Positions 1 through 7,962 are shown, counted from the stretch's first letter. The stretch is 22,313 nt of DNA from CAUPWF01 sp964369755 (GCA_964369755.1 CAYJFY010000041.1:1-22313); one strand, 5' to 3'. Numbers and translations are program-made. The notes: a model not told the origin generated them from the letters alone.

Positions 1-454
1 GTTTTCCTACCGCTAACTTATCACTCGTTCCTGTCACCTCTCCTACCGATGTTCCATCTGCATTTGCTAGCTCTGCGGCAACTGGATCTGTGACCGCTGT
101 ATAGATAACTGGTATGTCTTTATCACTTCCCACATTGTACAATGTCTGAGCACTCGGTGTAGCGATTCCACACATCAAATCTACATCATCAGATGCAAAC
201 CCATCTGCGATCTGCCCCGCAATCCCCATATCTGCTGTCGCATTTTTATACTCTACTGTAAGATTCTCTCCCTCTACGTATCCAGCTTCTGCCAATCCTT
301 CCAAAAATCCTTCCCTACAGTTATCTAACGATCCGTGCTCCGCAAATTGTGAGATTCCAACTGTAATACTCCCCGAATCCTCATTGCCACATCCTACCAA
401 CAAACTTCCCATCATTGCCCCAACCATCAACATTGTAATCACTTTCTTTTTCAT
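1..454 (-). CDS. trpX: TrpX-type ABC transporter substrate-binding lipoprotein (partial, C-terminus off the left edge)
   Basis: About 151 N-terminal residues are visible and the frame stays open to the window edge. The protein starts MKKKVITMLM and has a hydrophobic signal peptide ending in a lipobox LLVGC (Cys22), so it should be a membrane-anchored lipoprotein outside the cell. After the signal come ITVGISQFAEHGSLD, an AGYVEGENL segment and CGIATPSAQTLYN, which I recognise as the ABC substrate-binding family PF04392 (TrpX/DUF534-like). The start at 454 is set by an AAGGAG ribosome site about 9 bases upstream and by the position of the signal peptide. It lies behind a T-box whose specifier codon reads UGG, so tryptophan is the likely substrate, with permease and ATPase genes expected beyond the left edge. 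The family call is from sequence resemblance; the substrate is inferred mainly from the T-box. Confidence 0.85.
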   Translation of the reverse strand, partial: MKKKVITMLMVGAMMGSLLVGCGNEDSGSITVGISQFAEHGSLDNCREGFLEGLAEAGYVEGENLTVEYKNATADMGIAGQIADGFASDDVDLMCGIATPSAQTLYNVGSDKDIPVIYTAVTDPVAAELANADGTSVGEVTGTSDKLAVGK

Positions 455-525
455 CTCTTCTTCTCCTTTTCTCTATTCATATATTTTACACCTTGTTAGC
501 CATGAGTATTACAGAGTATTTTAGT

Positions 526-552
526 GTAATTGGAAACGAAGTTTCCAATTAC
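526..552. repeat. Perfect 12-bp inverted repeat with 3-base loop
   Basis: The arms GTAATTGGAAAC (526-537) and GTTTCCAATTAC (541-552) are exact reverse complements separated by three bases. It sits directly downstream of the T-box terminator in the transporter leader, about 60 bases before the trpX ribosome site. On neither strand is it followed by a clean T-run of its own, so it is not a second intrinsic terminator. It may be an mRNA-stabilising or processing hairpin, or a protein-binding site. Confidence 0.8.
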
Positions 553-554
553 AT

Positions 555-595
555 AAAAAAACGCCCCAAATCTAAGAAACTCTTAGATTTGAGAC
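555..595 (-). terminator. T-box intrinsic terminator
   Basis: The minus-strand hairpin has arms AAATCTAAGA and TCTTAGATTT around a 3-base loop (forward 568-590), extended by GTCTC/GGGGC pairing with wobbles. A run of seven T follows (forward 555-561). Its 5' arm overlaps the antiterminator strand, as expected for a transcription-attenuating T-box. Confidence 0.92.
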
Positions 596-830
596 GGTAA
601 TATCTTCATATTATCGCGGTACCACTCAAATTGACATAATGTCCACTCATTCATGTACTAACATACACTCCAGATTGATAACGGGTTCGGTTCCCGACTA
701 GCCATACTCTCTAAACGATTTCAAGCAGCCCTCGAAAGTCCATTCAATTATCTACTTCATATGGCAATCCCACCACCTGCCACTCTCTGAAATGTCGTAA
801 TATAACTTACTCCTCTTTCTCAACGGTTTA
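555..830 (-). promoter_or_regulatory. T-box riboswitch, tryptophan-specific (UGG specifier)
   Basis: On the minus strand this untranslated leader carries the T-box core TGGTACCGCG (forward 615-624), the most conserved element of tRNA-sensing T-box leaders. An upstream stem I region contains AGAGAG and GGTGGTGG segments. The specifier position after TTGAA reads TGG (forward 740-742), a Trp codon, followed by ACTTTCGAGGGCTGC, the usual layout for this part of stem I. The antiterminator pairs TTTGAG (forward 625-630) with CTCAAA (588-593), exclusive with the terminator. Uncharged tRNA-Trp should bind and permit read-through into the transporter gene. The UGGU of the core can pair with an ACCA tRNA end, or with GCCA through a G-U wobble. 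Specifier assignment is by eye and is supported by the downstream TrpX-like gene. Confidence 0.93.
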
Positions 831-840
831 ACTATTTTAT

Positions 841-869
841 AATTTACATCATAAACATCAAATTGTCAA
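841..869 (-). promoter_or_regulatory. Promoter of the T-box/trpX transcript
   Basis: The minus strand has a perfect -35 TTGACA (forward 864-869), a 17-base spacer and a -10 TAAATT (forward 841-846). Transcription would begin near 834, just upstream of the T-box stem I. Nothing else is seen in the 830-905 gap. Confidence 0.8.
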
Positions 870-905
870 CTATTTTTTACTAAATATAAAATGCACACTC
901 AAATT

Positions 906-1106
906 TTATTGTTCATTTGATTTTTCATTACCGACTTTTAGAATATACTTAATTGCACAATTTACTGGTTTAGCTAGTAAAATGATAGGGCAAATCCAAA
1001 CCAAACCATCACAATATGCTACGGAATTTGTTGTATACAAATAAATAATGATTAAAGTTTCTAGTGTAGCAAAACAAATAAAAATACAATTTTCTAATGA
1101 TTTCAT
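906..1106 (-). CDS. Small hypothetical membrane protein, 66 residues
   Basis: I do not recognise the family. The protein has two hydrophobic stretches, roughly residues 5-25 (CIFICFATLETLIIIYLY) and 33-55, followed by a short charged tail KVGNEKSNEQ, suggesting a two-helix inner-membrane protein. A good GGAGG ribosome site lies 12 bases before the ATG, which argues for a real gene. It lies 44 bp downstream of the YgiT-like gene on the same strand with no terminator between, so it may be the third gene of that cassette. Its own end is not marked by a clear terminator before the T-box promoter. Function unknown; it could also be a degraded or lineage-specific peptide. Confidence 0.6.
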   Translation of the reverse strand: MKSLENCIFICFATLETLIIIYLYTTNSVAYCDGLVWICPIILLAKPVNCAIKYILKVGNEKSNEQ

Positions 1107-1150
1107 ATTATTTATACCTCCACTCTAGATTACTTCTATACATGATTTGC

Positions 1151-1381
1151 TTATGCTGCAGTTTCATAGTCCATAATGAATATTTTGCTTGCAACTGATG
1201 CAATTGTATCTAATATATCATCAATTTTTTCAATAACAGATGTCAAAAAAAACTCTTCTCCACACTGAGGGCACTTTTTGCATGGAACATTTTCAATAAT
1301 AATATAACAATTCTTTACAGTTGCAAAATATGTTGTGGTGGAACTTATCATCTCATTACCCTTACAACCTAAACATCTCAT
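1151..1381 (-). CDS. YgiT-type zinc-finger protein (antitoxin-like, MqsA N-terminal domain family)
   Basis: The 76-residue protein starts MRCLGCKGNEM. It carries the four-cysteine zinc-binding pattern CxxC (Cys3, Cys6) and CxxC (Cys37, Cys40), with the family-typical TTTYFATV, NVPC and CPQCGEEF segments. This matches the YgiT-type zinc-finger domain, equivalent to the N-terminal, toxin-binding part of the MqsA antitoxin. The C-terminal helix-turn-helix of full MqsA is absent, so this form probably cannot bind DNA the same way; short versions like this are usual beside DUF4258 proteins. It starts 5 bases after the DUF4258 gene ends, so the two are co-transcribed with the toxin-like gene first, the same order as mqsR-mqsA. 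The role as antitoxin is inferred from this pairing. Confidence 0.85.
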   Translation of the reverse strand: MRCLGCKGNEMISSTTTYFATVKNCYIIIENVPCKKCPQCGEEFFLTSVIEKIDDILDTIASVASKIFIMDYETAA

Positions 1382-1386
1382 AACAC

Positions 1387-1698
1387 CTACCCCTTTCTGG
1401 TTTTATAATCTTTTTCCCACTTATCTAATGTTGGTATATATGCTGTGATAATTCTTGATACACTTCCTTCATCACTTAACACAATATGAATCGGTTTTCC
1501 ATCCATCATATACCCTAATATCAAGCAACTAGGAAACGGAAAATCTTCTGGATATTGCTCAATAACTTCTCCACTGCACATGCCTTGCTTTATATTTTTC
1601 ATGCATATTCCCCTCTGTCGAAAGCGTTCTACTGCATGATTTGTAATATATACTGCATCCTGAGCAAAATATTCTCTAATTCTAGCTATATCAATCAC
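1387..1698 (-). CDS. DUF4258 family protein, putative toxin partner of the YgiT-like gene
   Basis: The 103-residue protein has the DUF4258 hallmarks: an N-terminal HAVERFRQRGI motif (from His21, with conserved Arg residues), a central GEVIEQYPEDFPFPSCLILGY strand region, PIHIVLSDEG, and the C-terminal ITAYIPTLDKWEKDYKTRK signature. The family is thought to share the RelE/BECR-like RNase fold and is regularly encoded with YgiT zinc-finger genes, which suggests a toxin-antitoxin pair; mRNA cleavage is an inference. The start is a GTG codon at 1698, chosen because an AAGGA site lies 10 bases upstream and no better ATG exists. A promoter lies 40 bases upstream. Gene order is toxin-like first, then antitoxin-like. 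Confidence 0.82.
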   Translation of the reverse strand: MIDIARIREYFAQDAVYITNHAVERFRQRGICMKNIKQGMCSGEVIEQYPEDFPFPSCLILGYMMDGKPIHIVLSDEGSVSRIITAYIPTLDKWEKDYKTRKG

Positions 1699-1738
1699 TA
1701 AATTTCTATCCTTCCATTCATTACTTGTCTTCTCTTTT

Positions 1739-1767
1739 ATTATATCCCACTTCTATATAAATAACAA
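1739..1767 (-). promoter_or_regulatory. Promoter of the DUF4258/YgiT cassette
   Basis: The minus strand shows -35 TTGTTA (forward 1762-1767), a 17-base spacer and a perfect -10 TATAAT (forward 1739-1744), placed between the radA stop codon and the GTG start. It would let the pair be expressed apart from radA. A weak AATCT/AGATT dyad (1766-1790) overlaps the -35 side. Confidence 0.7.
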
Positions 1768-1788
1768 TCTTAGATATATACAATTAGA

Positions 1789-3141
1789 TTAAATATTCTG
1801 GATAGCTTCACGAATATTCTTCACTCCTACAATTTCAATTCCTGTGATTTTCTTCAATTCTGCACTAGATACTGCTGGCATAATACAACGTTTAAATCCT
1901 AGTTTTTTCGCCTCTAACACCCTTTGTTCTGGCATGCTTACAGCTCTAACTTCACCGCTGAGTCCTACTTCACCAAATACGATGACACCCTCTTCAATAG
2001 GACGATTTTTGTAACTAGAAACAATGGCTAGAATAATTCCTAGGTCTATGGCGGGCTCATTCATCTTAATTCCCCCTGCAATATTAATATATGCATCACA
2101 ACCTCCAAGTTGTAATCCAGCTCGTTTTTCTAATACTGCCATCAATAAATTCACTCGATTATAGTCTGTTCCCGCAGCAGTCCTCCTCGGCATTCCGAAA
2201 TTGGTCTCTGAAATCAACGCCTGTACCTCAACTAGAATAGGTCTGGTTCCCTCCATAGAGCATGCTACCACTGAACCAGATGCATTTTCTGGTCGCCCAC
2301 TTAGCATGAACTCAGACGGATTCTCCACTTCAACCAACCCGTTTTGTTGCATCTGAAAGACACCGATTTCATTGGTTGATCCAAATCGATTCTTCACTCC
2401 TCGCAAGATACGATAAGAGGCATGCCTATCCCCCTCGAAATACAGAACTGTATCTACCATATGTTCCAACACTCTAGGTCCAGCTACTGTACCTTCTTTT
2501 GTCACATGTCCTACTAGGAATATGGTAATCCCCATCCCCTTCGCAATCTGCATGAAGGTATTGGTTCCTTCACGCACCTGGGATACACTTCCTGGTGCAG
2601 AACTGACTTCCTCGCTATACATGGTTTGAATGGAGTCAATGATAACAACTTCTGGCTTTCGATTCTCAATGGCAAGTTTGATAGCCTCTAGACTGGTTTC
2701 ACAAAATAACAGCAAATCATCTGTAAATTCTCCCATTCGATTAGCCCGTAACTTAATCTGCTTCAAGGATTCCTCTCCAGATACATAGAGAACCTTTTTA
2801 TGTTCTCCTGCCAAATTTCTACACATCTGTAATAGAAGTGTAGACTTCCCAATCCCAGGATCTCCACCTACTAGAACCAGAGAACCGTTCACAATTCCTC
2901 CACCCAGAACACGATCAAATTCATGGATATTTGTCGTCAAACGATCATCAAATTCTAATTGAATATCCGATAAGGTTGAAATCTGTTGTTCCTTCTCTCT
3001 CTGTTTCTTATACTCACCTTTGGTGTTGACCTTTTCTTCTACAAATGTGCTCCATTCCTTACACATAGGGCATTGGCCAAGCCACTTACTCTCTTCATGC
3101 CCGCAGTTTTGACAATAGAATACCGTTTTAATCTTCGCCAT
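1789..3141 (-). CDS. radA: DNA repair protein RadA/Sms
   Basis: The 450-residue protein has the full family length and domain order. An N-terminal four-cysteine zinc finger (Cys10, Cys13, Cys24, Cys27) is followed by a RecA-like ATPase with Walker A GGDPGIGKST (92-101) and Walker B VVIIDS (about 165-170). The RadA-specific KNRFG motif is at 250-254. The C-terminal Lon-protease-like domain (about 280-450) contains GGIKMNEPAIDLGI and FGEVGLSGEVRAV. RadA acts in the cytoplasm as a DnaB-like helicase that extends recombination intermediates during repair and transformation. It lies downstream of clpC, as in Bacillus and many Clostridia, with one extra small gene between them. The disA gene that often follows radA in Bacilli is absent; the toxin-antitoxin-like cassette occupies that place. 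Confidence 0.98.
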   Translation of the reverse strand: MAKIKTVFYCQNCGHEESKWLGQCPMCKEWSTFVEEKVNTKGEYKKQREKEQQISTLSDIQLEFDDRLTTNIHEFDRVLGGGIVNGSLVLVGGDPGIGKSTLLLQMCRNLAGEHKKVLYVSGEESLKQIKLRANRMGEFTDDLLLFCETSLEAIKLAIENRKPEVVIIDSIQTMYSEEVSSAPGSVSQVREGTNTFMQIAKGMGITIFLVGHVTKEGTVAGPRVLEHMVDTVLYFEGDRHASYRILRGVKNRFGSTNEIGVFQMQQNGLVEVENPSEFMLSGRPENASGSVVACSMEGTRPILVEVQALISETNFGMPRRTAAGTDYNRVNLLMAVLEKRAGLQLGGCDAYINIAGGIKMNEPAIDLGIILAIVSSYKNRPIEEGVIVFGEVGLSGEVRAVSMPEQRVLEAKKLGFKRCIMPAVSSAELKKITGIEIVGVKNIREAIQNI

Positions 3142-3169
3142 AATGCCTCATTTTCTCTCTTATATTTGT

Positions 3170-3583
3170 CTATAGCTTTGTTACAACAACCTCAACTGCT
3201 GTCCCAACAGATAATTCAACACTAATGCTTAATTTCCCACTTACATTTGTACTCATCTCTCCAACATCTTCCCCATTCTTTCGGATGAAATATGATTGAG
3301 ACGGTTCTAATTCTAAGGTTACTTGCGCATCTCTATCACCGAAGACATCAAAACTAACTTGACTTTCCTGCACATTATAATTTTTCACTTTTGTTCCTGG
3401 CACGGATTCATACACAAACATTCCATTTTTCTCTAGTTTAGTAATATCTGCAAAGGTTTTAACTTTGTATAAGTCTCCTTGAAATTCAAAGTCTTCTACC
3501 TTGGTTTTTTTATCCAAAGTATAATCTCCGAAACTAAGTGTGTGATTCTCCTCAATCTTCAGTAATTCTTTTGTATCCATCAT
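3170..3583 (-). CDS. Conserved hypothetical beta-rich protein between clpC and radA
   Basis: The 137-residue protein has no signal peptide and no membrane segment. The N-terminal part (LKIEENHTLSFGDYTLDKK, then DFEFQGDLYKVKTF and KLEKNGMFVYESVPGT) and the C-terminal alternating hydrophobic strands (VTLELEPSQSYFIRKNGEDVG, then GKLSISVELSVGTAVEVVV) suggest a beta-sandwich. I recall close relatives in Lachnospiraceae, often carrying the unsupported label 'endosialidase', but I see no sialidase Asp boxes or catalytic residues. The start has two adjacent ATG codons; the ribosome site GGAAGG lies within the last codons of clpC, 4 bp upstream, so translation is probably coupled to clpC. Its constant place beside clpC hints at a role linked to proteolysis or envelope homeostasis, but that is only context. 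Confidence 0.75.
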   Translation of the reverse strand: MMDTKELLKIEENHTLSFGDYTLDKKTKVEDFEFQGDLYKVKTFADITKLEKNGMFVYESVPGTKVKNYNVQESQVSFDVFGDRDAQVTLELEPSQSYFIRKNGEDVGEMSTNVSGKLSISVELSVGTAVEVVVTKL

Positions 3584-3587
3584 TCTA

Positions 3588-6020
3588 CTAACCTTCCTTC
3601 TTTACTGGCGTAAATGTAACTTGCCCTCTTACATACGCAACATCCACTTCCATACCTTCTGTGATTTCTCCATTTAAGATTGCATCTGCTAACCTGTCTT
3701 CAAGTTCATTTTGTAATGCTCTCTTTAGTGGACGGGCTCCATACTTCACATCAGTACCTTTTTCTACAATATGCTTCTTCAACGACTCACGAACATGTAG
3801 GGTAATCTTCATCTGATTCTGCACTCTTTGAACAAATTCATTGCTGAGTAGGCTTACAATCTTCTTCAATTCTGTCTTGCCTAGCATATGGAATACCATA
3901 ATATCATCGATACGATTCAAAAATTCTGGTTTGAAGATTCTCTTTACCTCATCCATCACATTAGACTTCATTCTCTTATAATCAGTGGCATCATTTTCTT
4001 TTGCTGCAAACCCTAATTTCTTAGGTTCGATAATCGCTTGTGCTCCAGCATTTGATGTCATTATGATAACCGTATTCTTGAAATCGACTTTGCGACCTTG
4101 TGAGTCTGTAATATGTCCATCATCCAATACTTGGAGTAAGATATTGAACACATCTGGATGTGCTTTCTCTATCTCATCAAATAAGATAACAGAATATGGA
4201 TTTCTTCTCACCTTCTCGCTTAATTGACCGCCTTCTTCATGTCCTACATATCCAGGAGGGGAACCAATTAATTTCGAAACACTATGTTTTTCCATATACT
4301 CAGACATATCGATTCGAATCATCGCATCTTCTCTACCGAACAAAATTTCAGCAAGCGCCTTGCTCAATTCGGTTTTACCAACTCCTGTTGGTCCTAAGAA
4401 GAGGAAGGTTCCTGTCGGTTTCTGTGGATCTTTTAATCCGATTCTTCCACGTTTTACAGCCTTTGCTACTGCTGTAACTGCCTCTTCTTGCCCAATCACT
4501 CGTTTGTGTAGAGTTGCTTCTAGTTTTCGCAAACGCATGTTTTCTTTTTCAGATAGTTTGCTCACTGGTATCTTTGTCCATGCCGAAACCACATCCGCAA
4601 TATCTAATTCCAACACTTCAAGTGAGGTGTTTTCATTCTTTTTGTCAAATCGTTTTTTCGCTTCTAGAATTTTTTGGCTAGCATCTTTTTGTTCCTTGCG
4701 ATATCTTGCAGTAGCCTCAAAATCATTAGCCTTCAAAGCTTCTTCCATCTTCTCATAAGCAAGCTTCGCCTCTTCCTCCAATTTATGAATACGCACTGGA
4801 ATCTTGAATCCGCGAAGGCTCACTCTCGAACAAGCTTCATCTAATACATCAATGGCCTTATCTGGAAGAAAACGATCTGTGATATATCGTTCAGAAAGCT
4901 CCACCGCAGCGTGTATTGCCTCATCCGATATCTGCACATCATGATGTAATTCATAATGTTTTGACAATCCCTGTAGAATCTGCGCACATTGCTCTAAACT
5001 TGGTTCCTCTACCGGAATCGGTTGTAACCTTCGCTCTAGAGCTGGATCTTTTCCGATGTATTTTCGATATTCTCCAACTGTAGTCGCACCGATGAGCTGC
5101 ATGGTTCCACGCGCTAGGGATGGCTTCAAGATATTAGCAGCATCTAGGGTCCCCTCTGAACCACCTGCCCCAATGATAGAATGAATCTCGTCAATGAAGA
5201 GAATGATATCATCGTCCTTCTCCACTTCTTGGATCATCTTCTTCATTCGTTCTTCGAATTCTCCACGAAACTTAGTTCCTGCAATCATGCTAGATAAATC
5301 CAAACTGATGACACGTTTGCTCTTCATCACATTTGGTACCATTCCAGTAACAATATTCTGTGCTAGACCTTCTACGATTGCAGTTTTTCCAACCCCTGGT
5401 TCTCCAATGAGGCAAGGATTGTTCTTTGTTCTACGGCTTAGAATCTGCATTAGACGTGTAATCTCTTCTTCACGTCCTAATACTGGGTCCAACTTCCCGT
5501 CGATTGCTTGTTGTGTTAAGTCTACACTAAATTTATCCAAAAATGAATCGGAGGCTTTATCATCCATATCCAGAGTATATTCTTGCGGATTTTCACCTAA
5601 ACTCGCTAGGATATCGGTGTATATCTTCTGTAGGTTCGCCCCCAGTGTCGATAAAATACGAGCTGCTACTGATTCATAATCTTTTAAGATTGCTATTAGA
5701 AAATGCTCCGTTCCAATCTTTCTACTTCTTAGTTTAATCGCCTCTTTTTTGCTCTGATATAGCATTTGCTGAAGACGTGGTGTATATTCCAACCTACGTC
5801 CCATACCCTTCTCAGCCGAAATCAACTCTAGCATCAAAGTTTTTATGTTATCTTCGCGAATACGATTCATCTCTAAAACCTGAGCCCCAACACCGGTAAA
5901 GACTTTTCGCACCCCCAGCAATAAATGTTCAGTTCCAATATATGGATGCCCTAATTCTTTTGCTAGTTTTCTTGCAATCTGCAATACTTCCTCAGCCTGT
6001 GCTGTATATTCTAGTTTCAT
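3588..6020 (-). CDS. clpC: ATP-dependent Clp protease ATP-binding subunit ClpC
   Basis: The 810-residue AAA+ unfoldase feeds substrates to ClpP. The domain order is complete: two Clp-N repeats (about 1-145), the first AAA+ module with Walker A GEPGVGKT (206-213) and Walker B ILFIDEIH (273-280), and a middle region with a UVR-type coiled coil (about 413-448). The second AAA+ module has GPTGVGKT (543-550), pore loop GYVG (590-593) and Walker B VILFDEIEKA (611-620), followed by the Clp D2-small domain. LGF at 669-671 is the expected ClpP-docking loop. The UVR segment and length identify ClpC rather than ClpB or ClpA. In Bacillus it belongs to the ctsR-mcsA-mcsB-clpC operon; here those three genes are missing and purD lies 36 bp upstream without a visible promoter or terminator between, so co-transcription with the purine genes is likely. 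Confidence 0.97.
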   Translation of the reverse strand: MKLEYTAQAEEVLQIARKLAKELGHPYIGTEHLLLGVRKVFTGVGAQVLEMNRIREDNIKTLMLELISAEKGMGRRLEYTPRLQQMLYQSKKEAIKLRSRKIGTEHFLIAILKDYESVAARILSTLGANLQKIYTDILASLGENPQEYTLDMDDKASDSFLDKFSVDLTQQAIDGKLDPVLGREEEITRLMQILSRRTKNNPCLIGEPGVGKTAIVEGLAQNIVTGMVPNVMKSKRVISLDLSSMIAGTKFRGEFEERMKKMIQEVEKDDDIILFIDEIHSIIGAGGSEGTLDAANILKPSLARGTMQLIGATTVGEYRKYIGKDPALERRLQPIPVEEPSLEQCAQILQGLSKHYELHHDVQISDEAIHAAVELSERYITDRFLPDKAIDVLDEACSRVSLRGFKIPVRIHKLEEEAKLAYEKMEEALKANDFEATARYRKEQKDASQKILEAKKRFDKKNENTSLEVLELDIADVVSAWTKIPVSKLSEKENMRLRKLEATLHKRVIGQEEAVTAVAKAVKRGRIGLKDPQKPTGTFLFLGPTGVGKTELSKALAEILFGREDAMIRIDMSEYMEKHSVSKLIGSPPGYVGHEEGGQLSEKVRRNPYSVILFDEIEKAHPDVFNILLQVLDDGHITDSQGRKVDFKNTVIIMTSNAGAQAIIEPKKLGFAAKENDATDYKRMKSNVMDEVKRIFKPEFLNRIDDIMVFHMLGKTELKKIVSLLSNEFVQRVQNQMKITLHVRESLKKHIVEKGTDVKYGARPLKRALQNELEDRLADAILNGEITEGMEVDVAYVRGQVTFTPVKKEG

Positions 6021-6056
6021 TTACCCCTGCACCTTTCTGTCTCACGGGAACCAATA

Positions 6057-7328
6057 TCAACAATCATCAATTGCCTTTCCGATGTCGGTTCTCATGTATT
6101 TGTTGGAAAAATCTATCCATTCTGTAGCCTGATATGCATTCTTACGCGCTTCCTTCAAATCAGCACCTTTTGCAGTAATTCCAACTACACGTCCACCGTT
6201 TGTGACGATGTTCTCATTCTCAAATTTGGTACCTGCATGGAAACAATAATATCCATCCATATCTTTGAATGTATCGAATCCGCTCATTGGAATTCCCTTC
6301 TCATAACTTTCCGGATATCCAGCCGATGCTAATACCACACAAACTGCCGCATTATCTTCAAATTCTAATTGGATCTTATCTAAGGTTCCATCTACACACG
6401 CATTGATCACATCGATGATATCATTCTTCATTCGAGGTAGAACTACTTGAGCTTCTGGATCTCCAAATCTTGCGTTGTATTCTAATAATTTCGGACCATT
6501 TTTCGTCAACATCAAACCAAAGAAGATAATTCCTTTGAATGGTCTTCCTTCTGTTGCCATGGCATCGACTGTCTTCTGGAATATGTGATTTTCGCAGAAT
6601 TCCTCTACTTCTCTGGTATAGAATGGACTAGGTGAGAATGTCCCCATTCCTCCCGTATTTAATCCCTGATCTCCATCTTTTGCACGCTTATGGTCTTGTG
6701 CCGAAGTCATTGTTCGAATGGTCTTACCATCTACGAATGAAAGAACAGATACCTCTCTTCCTTCCATAAATTCCTCGATAACCATAGTATTTCCTGCCGA
6801 ACCGAATTTCTTGTCTTCCATAATCTCTCTGACACCAGCTTGTGCCTCTTCTAGAGAATTGCAGATAAGTACACCTTTCCCAAGCGCCAGTCCATCAGCT
6901 TTTAGTACAATTGGAAAGTCCGCTGTTTCCAGATAAGAGAGTGCTGCTGCTGAATCTGTAAAATTCTGATACCCCGCTGTAGGAATCTCATACTTTTGCA
7001 TCAAATCTTTGGAAAATGCCTTAGACCCTTCTAATATTGCCGCCTTTTTATCTGGTCCAAACACGCGTAATCCTGCTGCTTCAAATACATCAACCACGCC
7101 TCCAACCAGAGGGTCATCCATTCCAATAATCGTCAAATCAATTTGATTTTGCTTTGCAAAGTCAACCAATTTATCGAATTCCATAGCACCGATGTCTACA
7201 CACTCGGCATATTCTGAAATCCCTGCATTCCCCGGTGCACAATAGATTTTATCTACTTGCTCACTCTTAGCCACACTCCAAGCGATGGCATGTTCTCTTC
7301 CGCCACTACCAACTATTAATACCTTCAT
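6057..7328 (-). CDS. purD: Phosphoribosylamine-glycine ligase (GAR synthetase)
   Basis: This enzyme joins 5-phosphoribosylamine and glycine using ATP, step 2 of purine synthesis. The 423-residue protein begins MKVLIVGSGGREHA, the family's N-terminal signature. It continues through the ATP-grasp core (FPIVLKADGLALGKGV, EGREVSVLSFVDG, DQGLNTGGMG) to NARFGDPEAQVVLPR and the C-terminal domain with HAGTKF and NGGRVVGITAKG. The start at 7328 is preferred over an in-frame ATG 13 codons upstream. The AAGGAG site 7 bases before 7328 fits exactly, the signature begins there, and the longer form would overlap purN. It is last of the four pur genes, 10 bp after purN. Confidence 0.97.
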   Translation of the reverse strand: MKVLIVGSGGREHAIAWSVAKSEQVDKIYCAPGNAGISEYAECVDIGAMEFDKLVDFAKQNQIDLTIIGMDDPLVGGVVDVFEAAGLRVFGPDKKAAILEGSKAFSKDLMQKYEIPTAGYQNFTDSAAALSYLETADFPIVLKADGLALGKGVLICNSLEEAQAGVREIMEDKKFGSAGNTMVIEEFMEGREVSVLSFVDGKTIRTMTSAQDHKRAKDGDQGLNTGGMGTFSPSPFYTREVEEFCENHIFQKTVDAMATEGRPFKGIIFFGLMLTKNGPKLLEYNARFGDPEAQVVLPRMKNDIIDVINACVDGTLDKIQLEFEDNAAVCVVLASAGYPESYEKGIPMSGFDTFKDMDGYYCFHAGTKFENENIVTNGGRVVGITAKGADLKEARKNAYQATEWIDFSNKYMRTDIGKAIDDC

Positions 7329-7338
7329 GTACTTCTCC

Positions 7339-7962
7339 TTATTTTGCAACCACTTTTCCATCAGCAACTTCTATCTTATCATTTGCAATCATTTGAATTG
7401 CCTCTGGAAGAATCACCCATTCTGCTTCTTCCATTACTCTCTGTTGTAATTCTTTTGCTGTATCTCCATCCAATACCGGAACGGATTTCTGTAGTATAAT
7501 CGGTCCTGTATCCGTCCCCTCGTCAACGAAATGAACGGTAGCACCAGTCAATTTCACACCACGACTCAAGGCCGCCTCATGCACCCTTAACCCATAATAT
7601 CCAGTTCCACAAAATGCTGGGATTAAAGAAGGATGTACATTAATAATTCTATTTCTGTATCCTTCAATCATCTTGGATGGGATCACAACTAAAAATCCAG
7701 CTAAAACAATCAAATCCGCTTTCAGATTATCTACCGCGCGAGTCAATGCATCATTAAACAACTCTCTTGTCTCGTAATCTTTTGGCGATACAGTAAATCC
7801 AGGTATCCCTGCCTTCTTTGCACGCTCTAGGGCAAATACATCTCTATTATTGCTGATAACACCAACAATTTCTGTATTTGTAATCTCTTGCTTTTGGACT
7901 GCATCGATGATAGCCTGTAGATTCGTTCCTCCACCCGATACCATTACCACAACTCTTAGCAT
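7339..7962 (-). CDS. purN: Phosphoribosylglycinamide formyltransferase (GAR transformylase)
   Basis: This enzyme transfers the formyl group of 10-formyltetrahydrofolate to GAR, step 3 of purine synthesis. The 207-residue length is normal for PurN. The N-terminal SGGGTNLQ (9-16) binds the phosphate. The catalytic residues are in NVHPSLIPAFCG (Asn108, His110) and DEGTDTGPII (Asp151). The start overlaps the 3' end of purM by 7 bases, so the two are translationally coupled. This is the folate-dependent form, not the formate-dependent PurT. Confidence 0.97.
   Translation of the reverse strand: MLRVVVMVSGGGTNLQAIIDAVQKQEITNTEIVGVISNNRDVFALERAKKAGIPGFTVSPKDYETRELFNDALTRAVDNLKADLIVLAGFLVVIPSKMIEGYRNRIINVHPSLIPAFCGTGYYGLRVHEAALSRGVKLTGATVHFVDEGTDTGPIILQKSVPVLDGDTAKELQQRVMEEAEWVILPEAIQMIANDKIEVADGKVVAK

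Noticed and set aside
1766..1790. AATCT/AGATT dyad as toxin-antitoxin operator
   Set aside because: Only five bases pair cleanly at the ends, in very AT-rich DNA; chance is likely.
5194..5679. Long open frame on the plus strand opposite clpC
   Set aside because: It is antisense to conserved ClpC motifs, has no ribosome site and its translation resembles no protein; the same holds for other plus-strand frames between 2986 and 18464.
7329..7367. Longer N-terminus for purD (13 extra codons)
   Set aside because: It would overlap purN, lacks a ribosome site and precedes the family's MKVLIVGSGGREHA start.
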